The notes under the pieces: model-generated
What the model saw: the letters and a program-made list of their open reading frames with translations, nothing else
Told to the model about the DNA's origin: nothing
Database searches by the model: none
Position numbers and translations under genes: made by a program
Shown: piece by piece, positions 50,228-59,172 of the stretch
How the letters are laid out: each line of letters opens with the position of its first letter
Position numbering within the stretch: position 1 is the stretch's first letter
DNA from: Lachnospiraceae bacterium
Lineage (GTDB): Bacteria > Bacillota > Clostridia > Lachnospirales > Lachnospiraceae
NCBI GenBank assembly: GCA_015056815.1
Contig: SVFN01000012.1
Span: 1 to 64,000, forward strand
DNA: 64,000 nucleotides
Direction of reading: 5' to 3'

Positions 50228-51637
50228 ATGAAGAAGTTTTTAGCGAGTTTATGCATTATATTTGTGGTCATTCCGGCTGTATTGATCGGAGGCGGATATT
50301 TTCTGCTGGAAAAAAGATATGATGGCACATATATGTTCGGCACATATATCAATGATGTTTACGCCGAGGATATCACGCCGGAGCAGATGAACGAAAAACT
50401 GCTCGGTTTTCTGGAAGAGCGCACGATCATGATCAGTACGAGAGAGGGAGAGATAGAGCTTCCTCTTTCGCGGATCGATTTTGCTTACAGCTATGAAGAA
50501 GAGCTGAAGAAGATCCAGAAGCAGAGCGGTACCGCACAATGGGCACAGCGAATGCTGGAAAGAGGAGGAGAATTTACGGATTATCATGTGGAACCTGTGG
50601 GAAGTTATGACCGGGAAGCTCTGAAAACCTTTATGAAGGAACATAAAGAGCTGACTGACCGGAGTGGTCAAACAGATATCCGCGTTGAGATCCAAAAGAC
50701 AGCTGACGGATATGAGCTTCGTGATGATACACTGCTGATCCTGGATGGGGAAAAAGCAGCAGCGGCGATCGATGCTGCGATCATGGACGGAAGAGACCGG
50801 GTGGATCTGGAGAAAGAAGGCTGTTATATTCCGAAACGATATACTTCCGCAATGAAAAAAGTTCTTTGGGAGTGGGAGGATGTCAACAGACTTCAGCAGA
50901 GTCAGATCACTTATGTGTTCGGATCGAATGAGGAAGTGGTGGATGCATCGGTTCTTTCTGACTGGATCGCGCTGGATGAAGACGGTAACTTCTTTTACAA
51001 TGAGGACGGTATCCTGACTTACGATAAAGAGAAGGTAAAAGCGTTTGTGGAGAGCCTCGCGAAAAAGTACGATACCACTGATAAGGTGCGCAGATTTCGT
51101 GCTACCAGCGGACGTGAGGTTACGATCAAAAATTCCAGCTATGGCAATGCCATTGACCAGAAGGCTGAGGTGGAATATCTGATGGATACAGCGCCCCGGG
51201 GTGTCTCAGAGGTGCATATTCCTGAATACTCCCAGCGTGCATTTGCAGAAGGAGATGACGATATCGGGGACACTTATATCGAAGTGGATATGTCCATACA
51301 GACTCTGTATTATTATCAGAACGGCAGAATGATCCTTCAGACGCCTGTGGTAACAGGAAATACCAGACTTGGCCGGGGAACGCCGGAGAAGGTCTGCTAT
51401 GTATACTATAAGCAGCGCCACCGCACCTTGATCGGACCGGATTACCGTACACCGGTCAGCTATTGGATGGCAGTCAACGGCAATATCGGCATTCATGATG
51501 CAAGCTGGAGGGGAAAATTCGGCGGCACGATCTACAAGACGAACGGTTCCCATGGGTGTATCAATACACCGACAAAAGCGGTCAGTGTGTTATACGATCT
51601 GGTCGAGATAGGTACTCCGGTGATCATTTTCTATTAA
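50228..51637 (+). CDS. membrane-anchored L,D-transpeptidase (YkuD) with PG-binding domain
   Basis: The protein is 469 residues. It has an N-terminal membrane anchor (about 2-24), an extracellular region with VanW/PG_binding_4-like repeats (about 40-320), and a C-terminal YkuD domain. The catalytic motif is complete: IGIHDASWRGKFGG then SHGCINTPTKAV (His...Ser-His-Gly-Cys). YkuD enzymes form 3-3 cross-links in peptidoglycan or attach proteins. The start used is ATG 50228 with a weak AGG site; an in-frame TTG at 50213 is possible. It is 47 bp after ilvB, but the function is unrelated. The class may matter for cortex or vegetative wall; context does not say. Confidence 0.9.
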   Translation: MKKFLASLCIIFVVIPAVLIGGGYFLLEKRYDGTYMFGTYINDVYAEDITPEQMNEKLLGFLEERTIMISTREGEIELPLSRIDFAYSYEEELKKIQKQSGTAQWAQRMLERGGEFTDYHVEPVGSYDREALKTFMKEHKELTDRSGQTDIRVEIQKTADGYELRDDTLLILDGEKAAAAIDAAIMDGRDRVDLEKEGCYIPKRYTSAMKKVLWEWEDVNRLQQSQITYVFGSNEEVVDASVLSDWIALDEDGNFFYNEDGILTYDKEKVKAFVESLAKKYDTTDKVRRFRATSGREVTIKNSSYGNAIDQKAEVEYLMDTAPRGVSEVHIPEYSQRAFAEGDDDIGDTYIEVDMSIQTLYYYQNGRMILQTPVVTGNTRLGRGTPEKVCYVYYKQRHRTLIGPDYRTPVSYWMAVNGNIGIHDASWRGKFGGTIYKTNGSHGCINTPTKAVSVLYDLVEIGTPVIIFY

Positions 51638-51701
51638 ATGATATCAGGGTCAAAAGTGGGTAAGCGACTTTAAATAAAAAGATTAAAAATGAAAAATAGC
51701 A

Positions 51702-51731
51702 TTGACAGAAATGGCAGATAGTAGTTAAAAT
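51702..51731 (+). promoter_or_regulatory. sigma-A promoter of serC-serA
   Basis: Perfect TTGACA (51702-51707), 18-bp spacer, TAAAAT (51726-51731). Confidence 0.7.
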
Positions 51732-51785
51732 AGTCATAATGTTTCTTTAGTACATTAAAGTATAAACGTATAGGAGGAAAAAACA

Positions 51786-52871
51786 GTGTCAAGAGTTTAC
51801 AACTTTTCAGCAGGTCCCGCAGTTTTACCTGAAGAAGTATTAAAAGAAGCTGCAGATGAGATGTTAGATTATAAGGGCAGTGGCATGTCGGTAATGGAGA
51901 TGAGCCATCGTTCGAAGGTCTATGACAACATTATCAAGGAAGCCGAAGCAGACTTGAGGGATCTGATGAATATTCCTGACAACTACAAGGTACTGTTTTT
52001 ACAGGGGGGAGCCAGCCAGCAGTTTGCTATGATTCCTATGAATCTGATGAAGAACAAAAAGGCAGCCTACATTGTAACCGGACAGTGGGCGAAAAAAGCA
52101 TACCAGGAGGCAAAGATCTACGGAGATGCCGTTGAAGTGGCTTCCTCTGCAGATAAGACATTTTCTTATATCCCGGACTGTTCCGACCTGGATATTCCGG
52201 AGGATGCAGATTATGTTTATATCTGTGAGAACAATACGATTTATGGTACCAAATACCATACACTTCCCAATACCAAGGGACATACACTGGTAGCAGATGT
52301 TTCATCCTGCTTTTTATCAGAGCCGGTAGACGTTGAGAAATACGGCGTGATCTACGGTGGTGTCCAGAAGAATATCGGACCGGCCGGTGTCGTGATCGTG
52401 ATCATCCGCGAGGATCTGATCACGGAAGATGTGCTTCCGGGAACTCCTACCATGTTGAAATATAAGATCCATGCAGACAATGATTCTTTATACAATACAC
52501 CGCCTGCATATGGCATTTATATCTGTGGCAAGGTGTTTAAGTGGATCAAGAAAATGGGTGGTCTTTCGGCAATGAAAGAGCACAATGAGAAAAAAGCAAA
52601 AATTCTGTATGATTTTCTGGATGAGAGCAAACTCTTTAAGGGAACGGTTGTGAAGGAGGATCGCTCCCTGATGAATGTTCCGTTTGTGACAGGTGACGCG
52701 GATCTGGATGCGAAGTTTGTGGCAGAAGCTAAGGCCGCAGGCTTTGAGAACCTGAAAGGACATCGCAGTGTCGGCGGAATGAGAGCCAGCATTTACAATG
52801 CAATGCCGATCGAGGGTGTTGAAAAGTTAGTAGAATTCATGAAGAAATTTGAAGCAGAGAACTTAAAATAA
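51786..52871 (+). CDS. serC: phosphoserine aminotransferase
   Basis: The protein is 361 residues, starting at a GTG with a perfect AGGAGG nine bases upstream. SerC motifs: YNFSAGPAVLPEEVLKEAAD, GMSVMEMSHRS, VLFLQGGASQQFAMIPMNL, and the PLP Lys in YGGVQKNIGPAGVVIVII. It transfers an amino group from glutamate to 3-phosphohydroxypyruvate. serA follows 16 bp later, so serine synthesis is encoded as a serC-serA operon. serB is not nearby. Confidence 0.97.
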   Translation: MSRVYNFSAGPAVLPEEVLKEAADEMLDYKGSGMSVMEMSHRSKVYDNIIKEAEADLRDLMNIPDNYKVLFLQGGASQQFAMIPMNLMKNKKAAYIVTGQWAKKAYQEAKIYGDAVEVASSADKTFSYIPDCSDLDIPEDADYVYICENNTIYGTKYHTLPNTKGHTLVADVSSCFLSEPVDVEKYGVIYGGVQKNIGPAGVVIVIIREDLITEDVLPGTPTMLKYKIHADNDSLYNTPPAYGIYICGKVFKWIKKMGGLSAMKEHNEKKAKILYDFLDESKLFKGTVVKEDRSLMNVPFVTGDADLDAKFVAEAKAAGFENLKGHRSVGGMRASIYNAMPIEGVEKLVEFMKKFEAENLK

Positions 52872-52887
52872 AGAAAGAGGGAAGATT

Positions 52888-54051
52888 ATGTTTCAGTATC
52901 ATTGCTTAAATCCGATCGCAGAAGTGGGACTTTCCATTTTTTCTGACGATTATAAAAAGACAGAGAACGTAAACGAGGCGCAGGGAATTCTGGTCAGGAG
53001 TGCTTCCATGCATGAAATGGAACTTCCGGATTCCTTACTGGCGGTGGCAAGAGCAGGTGCCGGAGTGAACAATATCCCGCTTGACAAATGTGCGCAGAAA
53101 GGTATCGTGGTATTCAATACACCCGGTGCGAATGCGAACGGCGTAAAGGAGCTTGTGATCGCAGGTATGCTTCTTGCAAGCCGTGATCTGACAGGTGGTA
53201 TCGAGTGGGTGAAATCTGCAGCAGGAGATCCTGATATTGCAAAGAAAGCGGAAAAAGAAAAGAAAAAATTTGCCGGAAATGAGATCGCAGGCAAAAAGCT
53301 CGGTGTCATCGGTCTTGGCGCGATCGGCGTAAAAGTGGCAAATGCAGCAGTTCGCCTTGGTATGGAGGTATATGGATATGACCCGTATCTTTCTGTGAAT
53401 GCGGCATGGAATCTGAAAAAAGAGACAAAACATGTTTTAAATGTGGATGAGATTTATGAGGAGTGTGATTACATCACGATCCACGTACCGCTTTTAGATT
53501 CCACAAGAGGTATGATCGGGAAAGAAGCGATTAATAAGATGAAAGACGGTGTTGTGATCTTAAACTATGCACGAGATGTACTGGTGGATGAAGAGGCGGT
53601 ACTGGAAGGGATCGCAAACGGTAAGATTGCCAGATATATGTCGGATTTTGCCAATCCTACTACTGCAGGCAAAGAGGGATGCATCGTTACCCCTCATCTG
53701 GGAGCTTCCACAGAGGAGAGCGAAGATAACTGTGCAGTGATGGCAGTAGAGGAGTTAAAGGATTACCTGGAAAACGGCAATATCAAAAACAGTGTGAACT
53801 ATCCGGCACTGGATATGGGTGTTTGTGCACAGGCAGGACGTGTGGCGATCTTTCATAAAAACGTGGCAAATATGCTGACGAAATTTACAGCCTGTTTCGG
53901 TGACGAAGGAATCAACATTATGGATATGTCAAGCAAATCCCGTGGAGAAGTGGCATATACCATGCTGGATCTGGAGTCAGCTGCGACACAGGAGATCATG
54001 GATAAACTGGCGGCTATTGACGGTGTGTTCCGTGTAAGAGTAGTCAAATAA
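52888..54051 (+). CDS. serA: D-3-phosphoglycerate dehydrogenase with C-terminal ACT domain
   Basis: The protein is 387 residues. The 2-hydroxyacid dehydrogenase fold is clear: ARAGAGVNNIPLDKCAQKGI, NAD loop LGVIGLGAIGVKVANAA, IHVPLLDSTRGMI, the catalytic Arg in LNYARDVLVDEEAV and His in VTPHLGASTEESE. The last 75 residues are an ACT domain (FGDEGINIMDMSSKSRGEVA), the usual site for serine feedback. The more typical ARGGLVDE is ARDVLVDE here. Terminator after the gene. Confidence 0.95.
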   Translation: MFQYHCLNPIAEVGLSIFSDDYKKTENVNEAQGILVRSASMHEMELPDSLLAVARAGAGVNNIPLDKCAQKGIVVFNTPGANANGVKELVIAGMLLASRDLTGGIEWVKSAAGDPDIAKKAEKEKKKFAGNEIAGKKLGVIGLGAIGVKVANAAVRLGMEVYGYDPYLSVNAAWNLKKETKHVLNVDEIYEECDYITIHVPLLDSTRGMIGKEAINKMKDGVVILNYARDVLVDEEAVLEGIANGKIARYMSDFANPTTAGKEGCIVTPHLGASTEESEDNCAVMAVEELKDYLENGNIKNSVNYPALDMGVCAQAGRVAIFHKNVANMLTKFTACFGDEGINIMDMSSKSRGEVAYTMLDLESAATQEIMDKLAAIDGVFRVRVVK

Positions 54052-54069
54052 TGACAGGACAAAAGAAAA

Positions 54070-54094
54070 CGGCGGAGTGATCCGCCGCTTTTTT
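54070..54094 (+). terminator. intrinsic terminator after serA
   Basis: GGCGGA pairs with TCCGCC across a GTGA loop, followed by GC and six T. Confidence 0.85.
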
Positions 54095-54131
54095 ATGCAC
54101 GATTGTTGTCCGGTTGGATGATCGGATGTGA

Positions 54132-54413
54132 TCAATAGGGAGATTTGGCAAAATCAATCGTGCCAAAATCCGCAAAATCATTGTCGAATTCATTGCTTCT
54201 GGCAACGCTTGCCTCCGAAGCAAGATCCATATAGCGGATAAACACATCTTCCAGGGAACTTCCTGTCTCTCCTGCGATTTCTTCCATTATGGGACGAAGA
54301 TATTCGATCTGCTCGGAGATCGGGGTAACGCGGGGATCCGGATTGATATCCTTCATCACCTTATTGGAAAATTCTGTAATGCGGTCTAAGAAGAGTTTGT
54401 CTTCATTTGTCAT
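54132..54413 (-). CDS. small helical protein, unknown
   Basis: The protein is 93 residues if it starts at the ATG at 54413 (97 from a GTG at 54425). An AAGGA site is 13 bases from the ATG and only two from the GTG, so the start is uncertain. It appears mostly helical and acidic: NEDKLFLDRITEFSNKVMKD, PISEQIEYLRPIMEEIAGET, SLEDVFIRYMDLASEASV. I do not recognise a family. It stands alone, convergent with serA. Confidence 0.65.
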   Translation of the reverse strand: MTNEDKLFLDRITEFSNKVMKDINPDPRVTPISEQIEYLRPIMEEIAGETGSSLEDVFIRYMDLASEASVARSNEFDNDFADFGTIDFAKSPY

Positions 54414-54591
54414 TCTGATTTTCACTTCCTTTTTATGAGATATTTCAAATGATCATTGCTCCATGACGGCATATAAGCCGTATTTATACACCTGAACAAG
54501 GGATAGTCTAACACGTTTTGACGGACTTTTCAAGAATGACAAAAATGAGAGCGGATTTTTTTGAAAAAAAATGAAAAATTACAAAATTGTA

Positions 54592-54620
54592 TTTACATCA
54601 CTTTGTTTCATTGTTAAACT
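54592..54620 (+). promoter_or_regulatory. sigma-A promoter of the TOPRIM/RecA-fold gene
   Basis: TTTACA (54592-54597), 17-bp spacer, TAAACT (54615-54620). Confidence 0.55.
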
Positions 54621-54688
54621 ATATCTATGGGAGTTTATGAGGGCAAGATGCCCTGTGAGACTAATTGACAAAGAAAGGGTTTGATACT

Positions 54689-56329
54689 ATGGATGGTATT
54701 GGAAACAACAATGAAAAAGCTGTGAAAAACGATTATAGTGAATTTATCCAGCAGGCCAAAACAGCATTGGGAAGCAACGAGGAAGCGATTGCTTTTCTGA
54801 GGGGGCTCGGTCTGAAAGACGAGACGATCGTTCGTTGTAATCTGGGTTTTCATGAAGGACATATCATAGTTCCTTATAATGGAGCCAATACATATTATAT
54901 GAAGTATGCCATGGATTCGTCCAGAGCGAATAAGGCAGCATCCGGACCGGCGATGGATAACAGCCAGGGGATCGATACTTTTTACAATTCCGGCGTACTG
55001 AAAAACGGCGGTGTGATCTTTGTGGTGGAAAGTGCATTCTGTGCACTCAGTATTTTCCAGTGCGGCGGCAGGGCGATCGCGATCAACACCTCTGAAAATG
55101 TTAAGATCTTAATGTCGATATTAGAGGGGAAAGACAATTTTGACGGTATCTTTATCCTTTCTTTAAACAATGATCCTTCCAGCAAGGCAAACCAGAAGCT
55201 GTTTATGGATTTTTTGGCACAGCATGAGATTCCTTATATTGATGAGAACCTTGCGGGAGATTATCTGACACCCAACGAGATGCTTCAGAATAATCCGGAA
55301 GGATTTTTAAGAGTCGTCGGCGAATTGAAAAGACGTGCGCAGACCTTGATGGATACACAGAAAAAAGCGGACAACGTAAAATCTTATCTGGAATCAAAGC
55401 TTGGGAAGGATATGCAGTATTATATTGCCAATAAGGCAAAACTTACCGGCTATGAGGAGCTTGATAAACTGTCCGGAGGCTTACAGGCAGGTGTTTATAT
55501 TCTTGGAGGGCTGGGCTCTTCCGGCAAGACTACTTTCCTGAATCAGATGTCGGACCAGATCGCACAATCCGGAGAACAGGTGTTGTATTTTTCCATGGAG
55601 CAGAGCATCCTGGGGCTGGTCAGCAAGAGTGTGGCCAGAGAGGCTTATCTGTCCGGTGAAGAGGAGACATTGACCAGTGTTCAGCTTCGGACGGGAGAAT
55701 CCGCTAAATTTAATATCTATCTGCAGAAATATTACAACCGAGTGTCTACAAACTTAAGTATCATCGAATGTGAAGCCGACTTCGATATAGTGGCACTGGA
55801 AGAATATGTGGACAAATTTATCAAAAAGACGCAGAAGTGTCCGGTGGTTGTGATCGATTACTATCAGGCGTTTGAAGGAAACGTGTCCGCACTCAGAAGA
55901 CTGTCCCGCAAATACAAAGTGCCGATCCTGGTCGCTTACGGACTGCCGAGAAAAGAGTATACGCAGTCCACAGACCTTGAGAAATTTTCGGATGTTGAAT
56001 ACAGTGCGGACGTGATCTGGGTGCTGCAGCTGAAGATGCTGACAGAAGATATTTATGAAAGAGAGACGGAGGAAAAGAGCAGAAAGAAGATCCTTGATTA
56101 TGAAGTCCGCAAATCTCCCAGGCTTATGCAGCTTATGTGTTTAAAAAACCGGTATGGATCCAGATACAGTGTGGAATATGAGTATTTTGCACAGAATGAC
56201 TGCTTCAAAGAAGCAACCGCTGTGGTGGAAGAATTAACAGAATCCGCTGGTGCAGCAGCCTCTTATAAGAACAGCCAGATACCGGAGTGGGTATTAAAGA
56301 ATTATCAGAAGAGTCTGAATAAAGAATAA
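54689..56329 (+). CDS. TOPRIM-like plus DnaB/RecA-fold ATPase (primase-helicase-like)
   Basis: The protein is 546 residues. The N-terminal part resembles the primase core without a zinc finger (AIAFLRGLGLKDETIV, then HIIVPYNGANTYYMKYAM). A TOPRIM-like segment follows (FVVESAFCALSIFQCGGRAI; later FILSLNNDPSSKANQKL, where the usual DxD pair appears as N-x-D). A linker leads to a DnaB/RecA-type ATPase: Walker A GGLGSSGKTTFLNQMSD (about 275), LYFSMEQS (DnaB H1a-like), Walker B CPVVVIDYYQAF and VPILVAYGLPRKEY. The C-terminal 60 residues are polar. Such proteins are usual in phage or plasmid replication, but no phage genes adjoin. Start at 54689 (AAAGGG site). The glgB gene follows after a hairpin. 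Confidence 0.78.
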   Translation: MDGIGNNNEKAVKNDYSEFIQQAKTALGSNEEAIAFLRGLGLKDETIVRCNLGFHEGHIIVPYNGANTYYMKYAMDSSRANKAASGPAMDNSQGIDTFYNSGVLKNGGVIFVVESAFCALSIFQCGGRAIAINTSENVKILMSILEGKDNFDGIFILSLNNDPSSKANQKLFMDFLAQHEIPYIDENLAGDYLTPNEMLQNNPEGFLRVVGELKRRAQTLMDTQKKADNVKSYLESKLGKDMQYYIANKAKLTGYEELDKLSGGLQAGVYILGGLGSSGKTTFLNQMSDQIAQSGEQVLYFSMEQSILGLVSKSVAREAYLSGEEETLTSVQLRTGESAKFNIYLQKYYNRVSTNLSIIECEADFDIVALEEYVDKFIKKTQKCPVVVIDYYQAFEGNVSALRRLSRKYKVPILVAYGLPRKEYTQSTDLEKFSDVEYSADVIWVLQLKMLTEDIYERETEEKSRKKILDYEVRKSPRLMQLMCLKNRYGSRYSVEYEYFAQNDCFKEATAVVEELTESAGAAASYKNSQIPEWVLKNYQKSLNKE

Positions 56330-56332
56330 AAT

Positions 56333-56356
56333 TAAGCGCCGGACCTCCGGCGCTTA
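56333..56356 (+). terminator. 10-bp perfect hairpin between the TOPRIM gene and glgB
   Basis: TAAGCGCCGG pairs perfectly with CCGGCGCTTA across an ACCT loop. No T tract follows (GCTATGA), so it may be an mRNA-processing or stabilising element rather than a full terminator. Confidence 0.55.
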
Positions 56357-56380
56357 GCTATGACAGAAAGAGGGAAAACT

Positions 56381-59104
56381 ATGAACAAAAAACTATATAA
56401 ACTGATGAACTGGCCGGAGATCGAAGCAATCGTATACGCAGAGGAGGACAATCCGCACAGACTGTTAGGCGCACATAGTGTGCCGGGAGGGACATTGGTA
56501 CAGTTCTATTATCCGGGAGCTGTCAGGGCAACTGTACTGACGGAAGAAGAGGCATTCCCGATGGACCTTGCGGACGAGGAAGGTTTTTTTGCAGCATTGC
56601 TTCCGAAAATGACAGACTTGTCTTATACTGTGGAGGTTACGCTGGAAGACAACACCAAACTCGAGATTACCGATCCTTATCAGTTTGATCCGGTGATCAC
56701 GAAGAAGGATACCGAGCGCTTTGCCAAGGGGCATCATTATGAGATCTATCAGCTGCTTGGCGCACACGTGATGGAAGTAAAAGGTGTTAAGGGCGTGCTC
56801 TTTGCAGTGTGGGCACCGAATGCCATGCGTGTGAGTGTGGTCGGTGACTTTAATGACTGGGACGGAAGAACGCATCAGATGCGGAGACTTTGGGATTCCG
56901 GTATTTTTGAATTATTTGTTCCGGCTGCGAAGGAAGGGGATTGCTACAAATTTGAGATCTGCATCAAGGGAGGACTTACCTTCTTAAAATCGGATCCGTA
57001 TGCATTCAAGAGTCAGTTGAGACCGGATACGGCATCGATCGTAGCAGACGCACAGAAGTTTGCCTGGTCTGACGATGACTGGATCAGTCAAAGAGAGAAA
57101 AAGGCAGCGATAGAGACACCTGTCAGTATTTATGAACTGTATCTGGGGTCTTTTGGGCGCAAAGTGCCCGACAAAGAAGAGGATGCACAGGAAGGGAATC
57201 CTTACTTGAACTATCGGGAACTGGCGCCTTTAGTGGCGCAGTATGTGAAGGAGATGGGATATACCCACATTGAACTGATGCCGGTGATGGAACATCCGTA
57301 TGACGGTTCCTGGGGGTATCAGACCATTGGATATTATGCGCCGACGGCCCGTTACGGAAGTCCTGATGATTTTAAGTTTTTCATGGATACCATGCATAAG
57401 AATGGGATCGGTGTCATTCTCGACTGGGTACCGGCACATTTTCCGAAGGATTCCAACGGCCTTGCAGAGTTTGACGGCACTTGTCTGTATGAGCACGCAG
57501 ATCCCAGAAAAGGCGTACATCCGCACTGGGGGACGCTGATCTTTAATTATGGAAGACCGGAAGTGGCAAATTACCTTGTGGCCAACGTGCTCTACTGGAT
57601 CCGGGAATTTCATGCAGATGGTATCCGTATGGATGCTGTGGCTTCGATGCTGTATCTGGATTATGGAAGAGGACCGGGACAGTGGGTTCCCAATATGTAT
57701 GGCGGCAAGGAAAATCTGGAAGCGATCGAGATGATCAAACAGATCAACAGTCTGGTTCACAAAGAGGCAAAAGGAGTACTGATGATTGCTGAGGAATCAA
57801 CGGCATGGCCGAAGGTGACCGGCGATATCAAAGAGGACGGCCTTGGATTTGACTTGAAGTGGAACATGGGCTGGATGAATGACTTTGTGGAATATATGAG
57901 ACAGGATCCGCTGTTCAGAAGCGGGCACCATGGAGAACTGACTTTTAGCATGATCTATCAGTACAGTGAAAGATTTGTTCTGATCTTTTCGCATGATGAA
58001 GTGGTTCATGGCAAGTCCTCCATGATCGGTAAGATGCCCGGTGAGATCGAAGACAAATATAGGAATCTGCGTGTGGCTTACGGCTATATGATGATGCATC
58101 CCGGCAAGAAGCTCATATTTATGGGACAGGATATCGCAGAGTTTGATGAGTGGAACGAAAACCGTTCCGTGGAATGGGATCTTCTGAAATATGAGGATCA
58201 TAAGAATATACAAAACTATATGAAAGCGCTGAATGCATTTTATAAAGAGAATCCGGCTCTTTATGAGTTGGATGATGAGGCGGAAGGCTTTGAATGGATC
58301 AACAATATTTCAGCGAATGAAAATGTGATCGTATTCCTCAGAAAGACAAAAGATCAGAAAGACACTCTGCTTGTGGTATGCAATTTTGCAAATGAGGCAA
58401 GACAGGAGTATACCGTCGGTGTTCCCTATACCGGTAAATATAAAGAGATATTCAATTCTGATGCGAAGGAATTCGGCGGAGAAGGTCTTTGCAATAAAGG
58501 GATGATCTCCAGTACCGAGAGAGAATGGGATGACAGGGATGATTCCATCACCTTTAAGATGCCGCCCCTTTGTGTGCAGGTGTTTTCTTATACACCTTTT
58601 ACCAAAGAAGAGCAGGTGGAGATCGAACATCGAAAGGAAGCAGCACGCAAACGCAAGGAGACTCTGAAAAAGTTGCAGGAAGCAAAGGAAGCTGTTATGC
58701 AGATGCGTGAGGCGAAGGAAGAAGCAGTCAGACAGGCGGAGGATGCGATTGGCAGGGCAATAGATATGGAGCGCAGGGCTGCCGAGGCCAGAAAACAGGC
58801 GGAGGATCTGAAGAATAAAGAAAGGGATCTCGAGAAGCTTGTCGAGGCAGGAGAGAAAGAGGTTGCCAGGATCGAGAAGAGCATTGAAGAACACGACAAG
58901 GCAGAGGCAAAACGCACAGGGAAGAATATGCCAGACGACAAGAAAGAGCCTGACGAAAAGGCACAGGCTTCCGCTGTTTCGAAAAAAACGACGGCGAAAA
59001 AGAAAACGACTGCGGCAAAGAAAACAACAGTAACCAAAAAAGCGGCCGGAACCAAGACAGCAACATCGCAAAAGAAGACGGAAGAAGAGAAAAAAGAGCA
59101 GTAG
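56381..59104 (+). CDS. glgB: 1,4-alpha-glucan branching enzyme with coiled-coil and Lys-rich C-terminal extension
   Basis: The protein is 907 residues; the enzyme part is about 1-740. The N-terminal CBM48 regions are followed by the GH13 catalytic barrel: YELYLGSFGRKV, HIELMPVMEHPYDGSWGYQ, the nucleophile Asp418 in DGIRMDAVASMLY, the acid Glu471 in MIAEESTAWP, and Asp539 in FSHDEVVHGK. All catalytic residues are present, so it should branch glycogen. About residues 745-845 form a long charged coiled coil (heptads of K/E/A/Q), and about 865-907 a Lys/Thr/Ala tail with KKTTAKKK-type repeats like histone H1. Such an extension is not part of ordinary GlgB. Start at 56381 (AGAGGG site). mscS follows 68 bp later. 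Confidence 0.93.
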   Translation: MNKKLYKLMNWPEIEAIVYAEEDNPHRLLGAHSVPGGTLVQFYYPGAVRATVLTEEEAFPMDLADEEGFFAALLPKMTDLSYTVEVTLEDNTKLEITDPYQFDPVITKKDTERFAKGHHYEIYQLLGAHVMEVKGVKGVLFAVWAPNAMRVSVVGDFNDWDGRTHQMRRLWDSGIFELFVPAAKEGDCYKFEICIKGGLTFLKSDPYAFKSQLRPDTASIVADAQKFAWSDDDWISQREKKAAIETPVSIYELYLGSFGRKVPDKEEDAQEGNPYLNYRELAPLVAQYVKEMGYTHIELMPVMEHPYDGSWGYQTIGYYAPTARYGSPDDFKFFMDTMHKNGIGVILDWVPAHFPKDSNGLAEFDGTCLYEHADPRKGVHPHWGTLIFNYGRPEVANYLVANVLYWIREFHADGIRMDAVASMLYLDYGRGPGQWVPNMYGGKENLEAIEMIKQINSLVHKEAKGVLMIAEESTAWPKVTGDIKEDGLGFDLKWNMGWMNDFVEYMRQDPLFRSGHHGELTFSMIYQYSERFVLIFSHDEVVHGKSSMIGKMPGEIEDKYRNLRVAYGYMMMHPGKKLIFMGQDIAEFDEWNENRSVEWDLLKYEDHKNIQNYMKALNAFYKENPALYELDDEAEGFEWINNISANENVIVFLRKTKDQKDTLLVVCNFANEARQEYTVGVPYTGKYKEIFNSDAKEFGGEGLCNKGMISSTEREWDDRDDSITFKMPPLCVQVFSYTPFTKEEQVEIEHRKEAARKRKETLKKLQEAKEAVMQMREAKEEAVRQAEDAIGRAIDMERRAAEARKQAEDLKNKERDLEKLVEAGEKEVARIEKSIEEHDKAEAKRTGKNMPDDKKEPDEKAQASAVSKKTTAKKKTTAAKKTTVTKKAAGTKTATSQKKTEEEKKEQ

Positions 59105-59172
59105 GAAAAGAGACAGGACAAAAGAAGAATTAATTGTAACAAAAAACAGAATGATCATGAGGAGTTATCACT

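Noticed and set aside
54689..56329. Prophage or plasmid island around the TOPRIM/ATPase gene
   Set aside because: Neighbours are housekeeping genes (serA, glgB); no integrase, capsid or attachment-site repeats are visible.
58310..59158. 282-residue minus-strand frame opposite the glgB tail
   Set aside because: It is an antisense shadow of the Lys-rich region (Phe/Leu/Cys-rich) with no ribosome site.
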